Assembly (NCBI RefSeq): GCF_037975245.1
Contig: NC_092569.1
Location: 34,944,668 to 35,008,667 of the forward strand
Reading direction: 5' to 3'
Length of the DNA: 64,000 nt
Source of the DNA: Apostichopus japonicus
Lineage: Eukaryota > Echinodermata > Holothuroidea > Aspidochirotida > Stichopodidae
Positions 53,713 to 63,679 of the stretch are shown here, one piece after another (the stretch's first letter is position 1; each line of letters starts with the position of its first letter). Position numbers and translations under genes: made by a program. A model generated the notes under the pieces. It saw only the letters and a program-made list of their open reading frames with translations. It had not been told where the DNA came from and searched no databases.

Positions 53713-56700
53713 GTGGACCGTCCACATAATCTGAGACACATGATATTGTATAACATATTGATTCTTAAGCAAAGCTCCTCTTGAATATATTCAGAAATGA
53801 TCAGCTAATCTAATTAACACTGACAGCCTTCTGAACAAGGGCCAAACCCTCAAATCTCGAAATATTTCAGTTAATCATCCACTCCGTCAAACAAGGGTCT
53901 GTTTATATCCTTTATTTTCCGAAGTTGTAGGTCTGTCTATATCATGTGTCATTGAGCATAGAAAAATTAAAATTAAAAATAGATAGCCATATCATATTAA
54001 ATGAAAGTCGGCTTACCTACATTGTAATGAAACTTGATCTCAACTTTAATTGGGAACATTGGAAATGAACCACTCCTGTAAACTGACCTCAATGACCACC
54101 GGTGCACGGGTTATGGTTGGCATTGGTGCCCCCCCCCCCGCACCCTTACCCCCCGACTTAAAAAGAAAAGTGAAAATAAAACTTACTATTACCCTTATCC
54201 TGTAAGATAATACTCATAACCATTCAAATATTAATTGTTTAAAACGAAGCTGTTAAGACAATAGTGTGTATTAGGATAGTAGTGTAACGTGAATGGTTTT
54301 TATACTCATCCGTAGTAAGCTGTGCATTGAGCTGCATAGCCCGCCATGTCATGAATATTTATATTCAAGTGGAATGTAATTTAGGAGGGTTAAATGCTAA
54401 TTGATGTGTTTTATAGTCTTATTAAGAGAGTTATGGGTTAAGTAAATCGGTATTACCAGTGAATTTATTGTCTACAACATATCTGCATATGTTTAGGGGG
54501 ATAATGTTGTTGTTGTAAATTAAATAGTTAAAAAGATTTTACGTCACATGTTGTATTGTTTTATTGCTTAGTATATGTACCAGAGTGTCACCACTAACAC
54601 AGATTTTGAAAATTAATCTATATTGTAAACTTGCATTCACATATACTAAAGTCTTGTACGCAGAGATTTTTTATTTTCTTGTAATTGTAATATGGCCTGG
54701 TCTCTATTTACTACGGTTAACTGATACCTAAGCTAACCACGACATTTCCATAAAGGAACTTTTGACAGTATTCTCTGCTGTGCTAATGGGCCCCCGGAAT
54801 GCAACAGTAGTATTGACGTTTTTGTTTAATAACCCACGTCATCTCAATTGAAATATATAATCATAATTGTATAATCGGTTTATGTGGATCGTCCACATTA
54901 TATTATACGTATGATGTTGTATTGTTTATTGATTCTAAACCAAAACCGTATAATTGAAAATATTAAAAATTAATCAAGTACATTAATTCACAATAACGGT
55001 CTTCTGAATAAGGGCTACACACCCTCAAATCTCGACAGATTCAATAAGGAATCAACCCGTCAAATATGGGTCTGTTTTATATCCTGTATTTACAGAACTC
55101 GTAGATCTGTTTAAATCATGTGTATTGAATGTATTTAATATATTCATATAGATGTATAAACGTTTTTTTTTTTTCTTTTTTTCTTTTTTTCTGTAACACA
55201 CGTAATCTCAATTGGAATATATAATCGTAAGTGTACGAGCGGATTATGTGGACCGTCCACATAATCCTATACACATTTCATTATATTTTTTATTGACTAT
55301 AAACAAAAATTAGGGTTTTAAATTTATCAACTATATTAATTCAAAATAACTGTGTTCTAAGGAAGGACCCCGCGCCAAATATCGACAGATTCAGTAAGGA
55401 ATCAACCCGTCAAATATGGGTCTGTTTTATATCCTGTATTTACAGAACTCGTAGATCTGTTTAAATCATGTGTATTGAATGTATTGAATATATTCATATA
55501 GAAGTATAAACGTTTTTTTTTTTTTTTTTTTTTTCTGTAACACACGTAATCTCAATTGGAATATATAATCGTAAGTGTACGAGCGGATTATGTGGACCGT
55601 CCACATAATCTTATACACATTTCATTATATTTTTTATTGACTATAAACAAAAATTAGGGTTTTAAATTTATCAACTATATTAATTCAAAATAACTGTGTT
55701 CTAAGAAAGGACCCCGCGCCAAATATCGACAGATTCAGTAAGGAATCAACCCGTCAAATATGGGTCTGTTTTATATCCTGTATTTACAGAACTCGTAGAT
55801 CTGTTTAAATCATGTGTATTGAATGTATTTAATATATTCATATAGAAGTATAAACGTTTTTTTTTTTTTTTTTTTTTTTTCTGTAGCACACGTAATCTCA
55901 ATTGGAATATATAATCGTAAGTGTACGAGCGGATTATGTGGACCGTCCACATAATCTTATACACATTTCATTATATTTTTTATTGACTATAAACAAAAAT
56001 TAGGGTTTTAAATTGATCAACTATATTAATTCAAAATAACTGTGTTCTAAGGAAGGACCCCGCGCCAAATATCGACAGATTCAGTAAGGAATCAACCCGT
56101 CAAATATGGGTCTGATTTATATCCTGTATTTACAGAACTCGTAGATCTGTTTAAATCATGTGTATTGAATGTATTTAATATATTCATATAGAAGTATTAA
56201 CATTTTTTTTCTGTAACACACGTAATCTCAATTGGAATATACAATCGTAAGTGTACGAGCGGATTATGTGGACCGTCCACACAATCTTATACACATTTCA
56301 TTGTATTGTTTATTGATTATAAACCAAAATTAGGGTTGAAAATTGATGAACTCTATTAATTCAAATAAACTATGTTCTTAGGAAAGACCCCGCGCCAAAT
56401 ATCGACAGATTCAGTAAGGAATCAACCCGTCAAATATGGGTCTGATTTATATCCTGTATTTACCGAACTCGTAGATCTGTTTAAATCATGTGTATTGAAT
56501 GTATTTAATATATTCATATAGAAGTATTAACACTTTTTTTTTTGTAACACACGTAATCTCAATTGGAATATACAATCGTAAGTGTACGAGCGGATTATGT
56601 GGACCGTCCACACAATCTTAAACACATTTCATTGTATTTTTTATTGATTATAAACCAAAATTAGGGTTGAAAATTGATGAACTCTATTAATTCAAAATAT

Positions 56701-57791
56701 CCGTTCTTAGGAAGGACCCCGCGCCAAATATCTACAGATTCAGTAAGGAATCAACCCGTCAAATATGGGTCTGTTTTATATCCTGTATTTACCGAACTCG
56801 TAGATCTGTTTGAATCATGTGTATTGAATGTATTGAATATATTCATATAGTAGTATTAACGTTTTGTATTGTTTATTGATTATAAACCAAAAATAGGGTT
56901 TAAAAGTTATCAACTACATTAATTCAAAACAATTGTGTTCTTAGGAAAGACCCCGCACCAAATATCGACAGGTTCAGTAAAGGATCAATCCGTCAAATAT
57001 GGGTCTGTTTTATATCCTGTATTTACCGAACTCGTAGATCTGTTTGAATCATGTGTATTGAATGTATTGAATATATTCATATAGTAGTATTAACGTCTTT
57101 TTTTTCCGTAACACACGTAATCTCAATTGGAATATATAATCGTAAGTGTACGAGCGGATTATGTGGACCGTCCACATAATCTTATACACATTTCATTGTA
57201 TTGTTTATTGATTATAAACCAAAATTAGGGCATAAATTTTATCAACTACATTAATTCAAAACAACTGTGTTCAAAGGAAGGACCCCGCACCAAATATCGA
57301 TAGATTCAGTAAGGAATCAACCCGTCAAATATGGATCTGTTTTATAACCTTTAATTACTGAACTCGTAGATCTGTTTAAATCATGTATATAAAGATTTAT
57401 ATTAAAAACAGATAGCTTTATCCAAAAAAATATATATTTTTGCATGTCATACTGTTTACCTTTAGGTTAATATATTCTTAACAAAACTTTATTTGGGAAC
57501 ATTGGGAAGAAAAAAATGTAAGCAACATCAACAACCATGGTTACATGGGTTAGGATTATTATAGGAAACCCCGAAAGAATAACCCTAATCCTTAAGCCTT
57601 AATATTGGTATGATAATACTGTTGACCGTTCACATGACTGTCTCAAAAGCAGCTTGTTAAGAAAAATCACAACCTAAATATTTTCTTTTGGTTAATAGAA
57701 TGTATTTGGATAGTAGTATTAACGTTGTTTTTTTTAGTAACACACGTAATCCCAATCGGAATATATAATCGTAAGTATATGAGCGGATTAT
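53713..57791 (+). repeat. Higher-order unit at the array edge (4079 bp)
   Basis: The first ~1.45 kb matches B3 (CACTAACACAG, GAGCTGCATAGC). From about 55,160 the poly-T tracts expand (to about 25 T) and the monomers diverge. One monomer near 56,850-56,880 has lost its dyad by an internal deletion that joins TATTAACGTTTTG to TATTGTTTATTGATT. Confidence 0.85.
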
Positions 57792-60700
57792 GTGGACCGT
57801 CCACATAATCTGAGACACACGATATTGTATAACATATTGATTCTTAAGCATAGCTCATCTTGAATATATTCAGAAATGTTCAGCTAATCTAATACCCACT
57901 GACAGCCTTCTGAACAAGGGCCAAACCCTCAAATCTCGAAATATTTCAGTTAATCATCACTACGTCAAACAAGGGTCTGTTAATATCCTTTATTTTCCGA
58001 AGTTATAGATCTGTCTATATCATGTGTCATTGAGTATAGAAATATTGATATTAAAAATAGATAGCCATATCATATTAAATTTGTGCATGGAAGTCGGTTT
58101 ACCTACATTGTAATGAAACTTGATCTCAACTTTAATTGGGAACATTGGAAATGAACCACTCCTGTAAACTGACCTCAATGACCACCGGTGCAAAGTTATG
58201 GATGGTATTGCTGCCCCCCCCCCCCGCACCCTTACCCCCAGACTTAAAAAGCCTGTGAAAATAAAACTTACTATTACCCTTATCCTGTAAGATAATACTC
58301 ATAAACATTCACATATTAATTGTTTAAAACGAAGCAGTTAAGAAAATAGTGTGTATTAGGATAGTAGTGTAACGTGAACGGTTTTTATACTCATCCGTAG
58401 TAAGCGGTGCACCTAGCTACATAACCAGCCATGTCATGAATATTTATAGTCAAGTTGGATATAATTTAGGAGGGTTAAATGCTTATTGATGTGTTTTGTA
58501 GTCTAATTAAGAGAGTTATGGGTTTAGTAAAACAGTTTTATCAGTAAGTTAAATGTCTACGACATATTTGCATATGTTTGAGGGAATAATGTTGTTGTTG
58601 TTAATGAAATAGTTAAAGAGATTTTACGTCACATGTTGTATTGTTTTATTGCTTATTATATTAACCAGAATGCCACCACCTTAACAATTTTAGAAATTAA
58701 TCTATTATATAAGTTGCATTCACATTTACTAGATTCTTTTACCCGGAGATTTTTTCTTTTCTTGTTACTGTAATATGGCCTGGTCTCTAGTTACTACGGT
58801 TAACCATGCAGGTAAAAACAGAATCTAACCACGACATTTCCATAAAGGAACATCTGACAGTATTCTCTGCTGTGCTAAAGAGCCCCCGGAACGCAATAGT
58901 AGTATTGAGGTTTTTGTTTCATAATCCACGTCATCCTAATTGAAATATATAATCGTAATTGTATAATCAGTTTATGTGGATCGTCCACATTATATTATAC
59001 GTATGATGTTGTATTGTTAATTGATTATAACTAAAACCGTAATTAAAAATATTAAAAATTAATCAACTACATTAATTCACAATAATGGTCTTCTGAATAA
59101 GGGCTACACACCCTCATATCTTGATATGTTTCAGGTTGGAATCACCCTGTCAAATATGGGTCTGTTTTATATCCAGTATTTACCGAACTTGTAAATCTGT
59201 TTAAATCATGTGTATTGAATATATTCATATTGTAGTATTAACGTCCTTTTCTTCTGTAACACACGTAATCTCAATTGGAATATATAATCGTAAGTGTACG
59301 AGCGGATTATGTGGACCGTCCACATAATCTTATACACATTTCATTGTATTTTTTCATTGATTATAAACCAAAATTAGGGTTGAAAATTGATCAACTCTAT
59401 TAATTCAAAATATCCGTTCTTAGGAAAGACCCCGCACCAAATATCGACAGGTTCAGTAAAGGATCAATCCGTCAAATATGGGTCTGTTTTATATCCTGTA
59501 TTTACAGAACTCGTAGATCTGTTTGAATCATGTGTATTGAATGTATTGAATATATTCATATAGTAGTATTAACGTCTTTTTTTCCGTAACACACGTAATC
59601 TCAATTGGAATATATAATCGTAAGTGTACGAGCGGATTATGTGGACCGTCCACATAATCTTATACACATTTCATTGTATTGTTTATTGATTATAAACCAA
59701 AAATAGGGTTTAAAATTTATCAAGTACATTAATTCAAAACAACTGTGTTCAAAGGAAGGACCCAGCACCAAATATCTACAGATTCAGTAAGGAATCAACC
59801 CGTCAAATATGGGTCTGTTTTATATCCTGTATTTACCGAACTCGTAGATCTAATTAAATCATGTGTATTGAATGTATTGAATATATTCATATAGTAGTAT
59901 TAACCTCTTTTTTTTCTGTAACACACGTAATCTCAATTAGAATATATAATCGTTAGTGTACGAGCGGATTATGTGGACCGTCCACATAATCTTATACACA
60001 TTTCATTATATTGTTTATTGATTATAAACCAAAATTAGGGCTTAAAATTTATCAACTACATTAATTCAAAACAACTGTGTTCAAAGGAAGGACCCCGCAC
60101 CAAATATCGATAGATTCAGTAAGGAATCAACCCGTCAAATATGGGTCTGTTTTATATCCTGTATTTACCGAACTTGTAAATCTGTTTAAATCATGTGTAT
60201 TGAATATATTCATATTGTAGTATTAACGTCCTTTTTTTCTGTAACACACGTAATCTCAATTGGAATATATAATCGTAAGTGTACGAGCGGATTATGAGGA
60301 CCGTCCACATAATCTTATACACATTTCATTGTATTTTTCATTGATTATAAACCAAAATTAGGGTTGAAAATTGATCAACTCTATTAATTCAAAATATCCG
60401 TTCTTAGGAAAGACCCCGCACCAAATATCGACAGGTTCAGTAAAGGATCAATCCGTCAAATATGGGTCTGTTTTATATCCTGTATTTACCGAACTCGTAG
60501 ATCTGTTTGAATCATGTGTATTGAATGTATTGAATATATTCCTATAGTAGTATTAACGTCTTTTTTTCTGTAACACACGTAATCTCAATTGGAATATATA
60601 ATCGTAGGTGTACGAGTAGACTATGTGGACCGTCCACATAATCTTATACACATTTCATTGTATTGTTTATTGATTATAAACCAAAATTAGGGCATAAAAT

Positions 60701-61060
60701 TTATCAACTCTATTAATTCAAAACAACTGTGTTCAAAGGAAGGACCCAGCACCAAATATCGACAGGTTCAGTAAAGAATCAACCCGTCAAATATGGGTCT
60801 GTTTTATATCCTGTATTTACCGAACTCGTAGATCTGTTTAAATCATTTGTATTGAATGTATTGAATATATTCATATAGAAGTATTAACGTCTTTTTTTTT
60901 TTCTGTAACACACGTAATCTCAATTGGAATATATAATCGTAAGTGTATGAGCGGATTATGTGGACCGTCCACATAATCTTATACACATGATGTGGTATAA
61001 CATATTGACTCTAAAACAAAGCTCCTCTTGAATTTATTCAGAAATGATCAGCTAATCTAA
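57792..61060 (+). repeat. Terminal diverged part of the satellite array
   Basis: It holds a diverged ~1170-bp monomer (dyad 58976) and standard dyads at 59311, 59641, 59973, 60296 (arm mutated to GATTATGAGGAC), 60625 and 60960. The last one is a hybrid that continues with long-variant sequence (GATGTGGTATAACATATTGA). Markers such as GGTTCAGTAAAGGATCAATC link these monomers to the D units. Confidence 0.85.
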
Positions 61061-61419
61061 TTCACACTGACCATAACCATGCTAACCACATATTTCGATA
61101 AAACGAATATACTTCATTTTAACTTTGGTAATGGTTTTTTTGTGTCATACTATACACTATTATGGCAAAAAGTGAGTACATTATAAAGGGTCAAAAGGCT
61201 TATACCCATATCATTAACATTTCCCTTACATTGGGTAGATTGCATGGGTATTGTCAGTAGTTTATGTCTGTATTTGGTGTGTGGCGATTAGATATGCAAT
61301 TCCACGGATTCGCCACTTGTTTAGACTTTTGGTCTGGATTTTCTTTTAGTATTAAAATGTACGCATATTGTGCACCTTGCATATACAATCGTGTTTACAT
61401 TGCCTGTTATGTATAATGT
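61061..61419. other. No recognised feature; array flank
   Basis: Unique AT-rich sequence to the right of the satellite. No gene or RNA is apparent. Confidence 0.5.
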
Positions 61420-61475
61420 ATATAAAGTTAGTATACAAGGGGATTATGGGGACTGTCCACATAATAATGTCCACA
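61420..61475 (+). repeat. Degenerate outlying satellite dyad
   Basis: ATTATGGGGAC (61443-61453), centre T, GTCCACATAAT (61455-61465). The arms pair with one mismatch and the centre differs from the array C. Upstream TAGTATACAAGGGG resembles the array's GTGTACGAGCGG. Confidence 0.7.
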
Positions 61476-61720
61476 CTATCATGTATACCGACTTTTCTCT
61501 CAATAAATAAAATTGCAATTCTGAAGGTATAGATAGCTCCACTCACCATAACAGCAGAAACCACTTAATTTTTACGGGCCTAGCATGTGTACATCTAGTA
61601 GTCCCCGTAACCCTGTCATATGCCAACGTCCACATAAACCAGGTAATATATGTATATATATATATAGCAATTGGTATGACAGATATATAGTAAATCCATA
61701 AAGAATAACACACCAGACAA

Positions 61721-61776
61721 ATTCCACTTTACGACCGGTTTCGTCCTTTTGGGACTCATCAGGCGAAGGTAGGAAT
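61721..61776 (-). ncRNA. Hammerhead ribozyme, type I-like, copy 1
   Basis: Minus strand: stem I 5' strand CTTCGC, core CTGATGA (plus 61756-61762), stem II GTCC-CAAAA-GGAC, core GAAA, stem III ACCGGT (self-complementary), cleavage triplet GTC, stem I 3' strand GTAAAG. Stem I has one C-A mismatch. Distal ATTCC and GGAAT pair beyond an internal loop. Predicted cleavage lies between plus positions 61733 and 61732. All core bases of the hammerhead consensus are present. Stem III has no loop, so activity would need a dimeric arrangement. Confidence 0.85.
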
Positions 61777-61825
61777 CGAACCCCGGATCTTTGTGTCACG
61801 AACCAAAGTCCGTACCACTCGACCA
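61772..61825 (-). promoter_or_regulatory. tRNA-like Pol III A box and B box, copy 1
   Basis: Minus strand: A box TGGTCGAGTGG (plus 61815-61825), 32 bases, then B box GGTTCGATTCC (plus 61772-61782). Both fit the internal Pol III promoter consensus, and the spacing is tRNA-like. The middle (GGACTTTGGTTCG) resembles a degenerate anticodon arm. It lacks an acceptor stem, so it is not a functional tRNA. Confidence 0.75.
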
Positions 61826-61925
61826 CAGTGAATCTATTGGTGTGTTAAAACGTATATATTGGCTTTGTGTAGCAAGTGGTATGACAGATATGTAGTAAAT
61901 CAATAAAGAATAACACACCAGAAAA

Positions 61926-61981
61926 ATTCCACTTCACGACCTGTTTCGTCCCTTCGGGACTCATCAGGCGAAGGTAGGAAT
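61926..61981 (-). ncRNA. Hammerhead ribozyme, type I-like, copy 2
   Basis: Minus strand: stem I CTTCGC pairs fully (one G-T wobble) with GTGAAG. Core CTGATGA is at plus 61961-61967. Stem II is GTCCC-GAA-GGGAC, core GAAA, stem III ACAGGT, cleavage triplet GTC, distal stem I ATTCC/GGAAT. Predicted cleavage lies between plus positions 61938 and 61937. It differs from copy 1 by a stronger stem II and a repaired stem I pair, while stem III has a central A instead of C. Confidence 0.87.
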
Positions 61982-62030
61982 CGAACCCCGGATCTTTGTG
62001 TCACGAACCAAAGTCCGCACCACTCGACCA
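61977..62030 (-). promoter_or_regulatory. tRNA-like Pol III A box and B box, copy 2
   Basis: Minus strand: A box TGGTCGAGTGG (plus 62020-62030) and B box GGTTCGATTCC (plus 61977-61987), identical to copy 1. The last five B-box bases, ATTCC, are also the distal 5' strand of ribozyme stem I. Confidence 0.75.
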
Positions 62031-62072
62031 CAGTGAATCTATTGGTGTGTTAAAGCGTATAAATTGGCTTTA

Positions 62073-62296
62073 AATAACTGTCATTAAGGGCGTATTACCC
62101 AAGTGTAATGATTGTAAAGAGTGCACCCCTGGCGCTTTGAATCTGAAAATTTAACACAGAATAACCACTCTTTATAGGCAATCGGTCAGGGAGGGGTCAA
62201 AGGGAAGAAGTGTGATCACGATGCAAAATTTATACATTTAAGAATGAATAAATCATAAATTATTTCACTTTAAAAGAAATTGGTCTTTATTGAATT

Positions 62297-62369
<73 letters not shown>

Positions 62370-62669
62370 ATTGTGTCTCTGCGTATAATTCTATAGAATT
62401 ACATTTCATACTGTATACGAAACGACATCAATACTTTTCGATCAAGAACATTTTTCGTTTTAGTTCTCGTTTTTGGCGAAAACTACACTTTACAATAACG
62501 CTGAACTTCAATCACGTGATTTTTTGTGTAAACGGTAAAATTCTGTATTTAATAACAATACTTTACATATACAATAACCTTTTTCTTATACATTTGATAG
62601 TTTAGTTTTATTTCTCTATCAGAATAACTCCAATAGTCAAATTACCGCTCATAACACGTATTCTTCGCA
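62073..62669. other. No gene; contains the (AT)n microsatellite
   Basis: Unique AT-rich sequence apart from the dinucleotide repeat at 62300-62364. No exon or RNA gene is seen. Confidence 0.5.
62300..62364. repeat. (AT)n microsatellite
   Basis: About 32 uninterrupted AT dinucleotides. Such tracts are prone to length change and cruciform extrusion. Confidence 0.97.
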
Positions 62670-62722
62670 ATATGTTGCATTACATGCATATGTTGCATAT
62701 GTTGCATTACATATGTTGCATT
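62670..62722 (+). repeat. Short tandem repeat of ATGTTGCAT-type words
   Basis: TATGTTGCATTACA and TATGTTGCA alternate four times directly before the LINE fragment. It may have arisen at the 5' junction of the truncated insertion. Confidence 0.75.
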
Positions 62723-62724
62723 CT

Positions 62725-63482
62725 AATGAACTAGAAAAGTTTAGTAACTGGTTTCGGTCAAACAAGCTTTCTGTTAATGTCAACAAGACACACTACATTG
62801 TTTTTAATTCCTCCAACAACCCTCCTCAAGTTCACAACATTAATATGAATTGTACACCATTAACAATGTTGACTACATAACATTTTTAGGTGTATATATT
62901 GATTCAAAACTAAGTTGGCAACAACATATTTCAGCAATCTGTTCTAAGGTCGCAAGGAACATTGGTATACTCGCTAAAATAAAACATTTCCTACCGACAC
63001 ACATTCTAAGAATGATTTATAATACGCTCATTCTACCTCATCTGTCCTACTGTTCTATTATTTGGTCTGGTGCTAACATAACTTGTCTTGACCGTCTCAA
63101 TAAACTACAAAAAGGCGCAATACGTAACATAACACATGCTGCATTTCGTCAGCATACTAGTCCATTGTTTAAAGGTCAAAACCTGCTGAAATTAAATGAT
63201 ATTATAAGGCTACAACTTGCTGTATTTACGTATAAAGCATGGCATGGGCTACTTCCGGGTTCCTTTCATAATTTCTATACAATTAAAGTAGAATTATACA
63301 ATTATAATACCCGAAATAGACAAAATGCTCATTGCAACTTATATCATACGAAATTAGGTACACGCAGCTTTCGCAACCGTGCAACTAAGTTATGGAACTC
63401 ATTAAGCAATATCGTTAAATCTAAGGCTACAAAGAATTCATTTAAGAAATGTTTAAAAAAAGAATTGATATCATCATATTAA
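62725..63482 (+). pseudogene. Reverse transcriptase C-terminal remnant, frameshifted
   Basis: The 5' piece (frame from 62725) reads NELEKFSNWFRSNKLSVNVN followed by KTHYIVFN, the conserved WF...NKLS.N..KT..I.F segment after the RT palm. The frame then breaks near 62,850-62,862. From about 62,850 a second frame runs ~210 residues to TAA at 63480-63482. It contains FLGVYIDSKLSWQQHI (the FLG..ID..LsW..HI motif), an R-M-I-Y-N-T-L-I-L-PHLSYCSIIW thumb motif, a LDRLNKLQKGAIRNIT motif, and a C-terminal YNTRNR and GTRSFRNRATKLWNSL region usual in Jockey/CR1-like ORF2 ends. The YADD catalytic box is missing through truncation, so the protein is not functional. The break is a single-base-scale shift. 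Confidence 0.85.
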
Positions 63483-63679
63483 ATTATGTAAATGAGTTAT
63501 TTACTTCAGCAGTTTCTGTACATTATGTAACAAACATTCAATTTGTATTTATTAATTAATTTTTTTCTTTAGGGAGTCATCCACTTTGTTAAGCTTTTTA
63601 AGCTTTATGGAAGACTTCCCTCCGCTTTGTACTTCTGTGGAAAAACAAATAAATAAATAAAATAAATAAATAAATAAAT
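62725..63679 (+). mobile_element. 5'-truncated non-LTR retrotransposon (LINE) fragment
   Basis: Contains the C-terminal part of a reverse transcriptase, a ~195-bp 3' UTR and a terminal tail of AAAT-type repeats (about 63,646-63,679). 5' truncation and a simple-repeat 3' tail are typical of target-primed reverse transcription. The RT active-site region and the endonuclease are absent. I place it in the Jockey/CR1/L2-like group by motif style; the exact clade is uncertain. No target-site duplication could be identified. Confidence 0.85.

Larger units (their letters stand above)
23225..61060 (+). repeat. Large higher-order satellite array, basic monomer ~330-340 bp
   Basis: About 37.8 kb of head-to-tail repeats. 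The standard monomer holds, in order: block a (CCGTCAAATATGGGTCTG through GTAGATCTGTTTAAATCATG), GAATGTATTTAATATATTC, a T-rich tract of variable length, TAACACACGTAATCTCAATT, a 25-bp dyad, TTATACACATTTCATT, an AAATTAGGGTT segment, and a GGACCCCGCGCCAAATATCG segment. Neighbouring dyads are 330-340 bp apart (for example 25688, 26028, 26358, 26691). Each higher-order unit adds two long variants, measured dyad to dyad as ~644 and ~1170 bp. The core (about 24-55 kb) looks nearly identical from unit to unit. The right ~6 kb is more diverged. No coding sequence is supported: the recurring 70-, 66- and 95-codon frames are by-products of the repeat. Confidence 0.97.
61667..62072 (-). mobile_element. 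Tandem tRNA-like / hammerhead ribozyme element (two 205-bp copies)
   Basis: Copy 1 is at 61667-61871 and copy 2 at 61872-62072, head to tail with period 205 and only scattered substitutions. Read on the minus strand, each has a 5' segment (ACACACCAATAGATTCACTG), a tRNA-like A box to B box region, a hammerhead ribozyme, and an A/T-rich 3' part (GTGTGTTATTCTTTATTGAT). Known metazoan retrozymes and the schistosome Sm-alpha repeat also combine small tandem units, hammerheads and, for Sm-alpha, Pol III boxes. I infer a non-autonomous retroelement of that kind. It encodes no protein. The short minus-strand frame over it is spurious. The two predicted cut sites are 205 nt apart, so processing would release a 205-nt unit RNA. 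Confidence 0.8.

Noticed and set aside
23225-61060. CRISPR array
   Set aside because: The unit is ~335 bp with no short repeat/unique spacer structure, and the whole monomer is repeated. The genome is evidently eukaryotic.
61772-61825. Functional tRNA gene
   Set aside because: A and B boxes are present but there is no acceptor stem pairing, the anticodon arm is degenerate, and the unit continues into a ribozyme. It is a tRNA-like promoter, not a tRNA.
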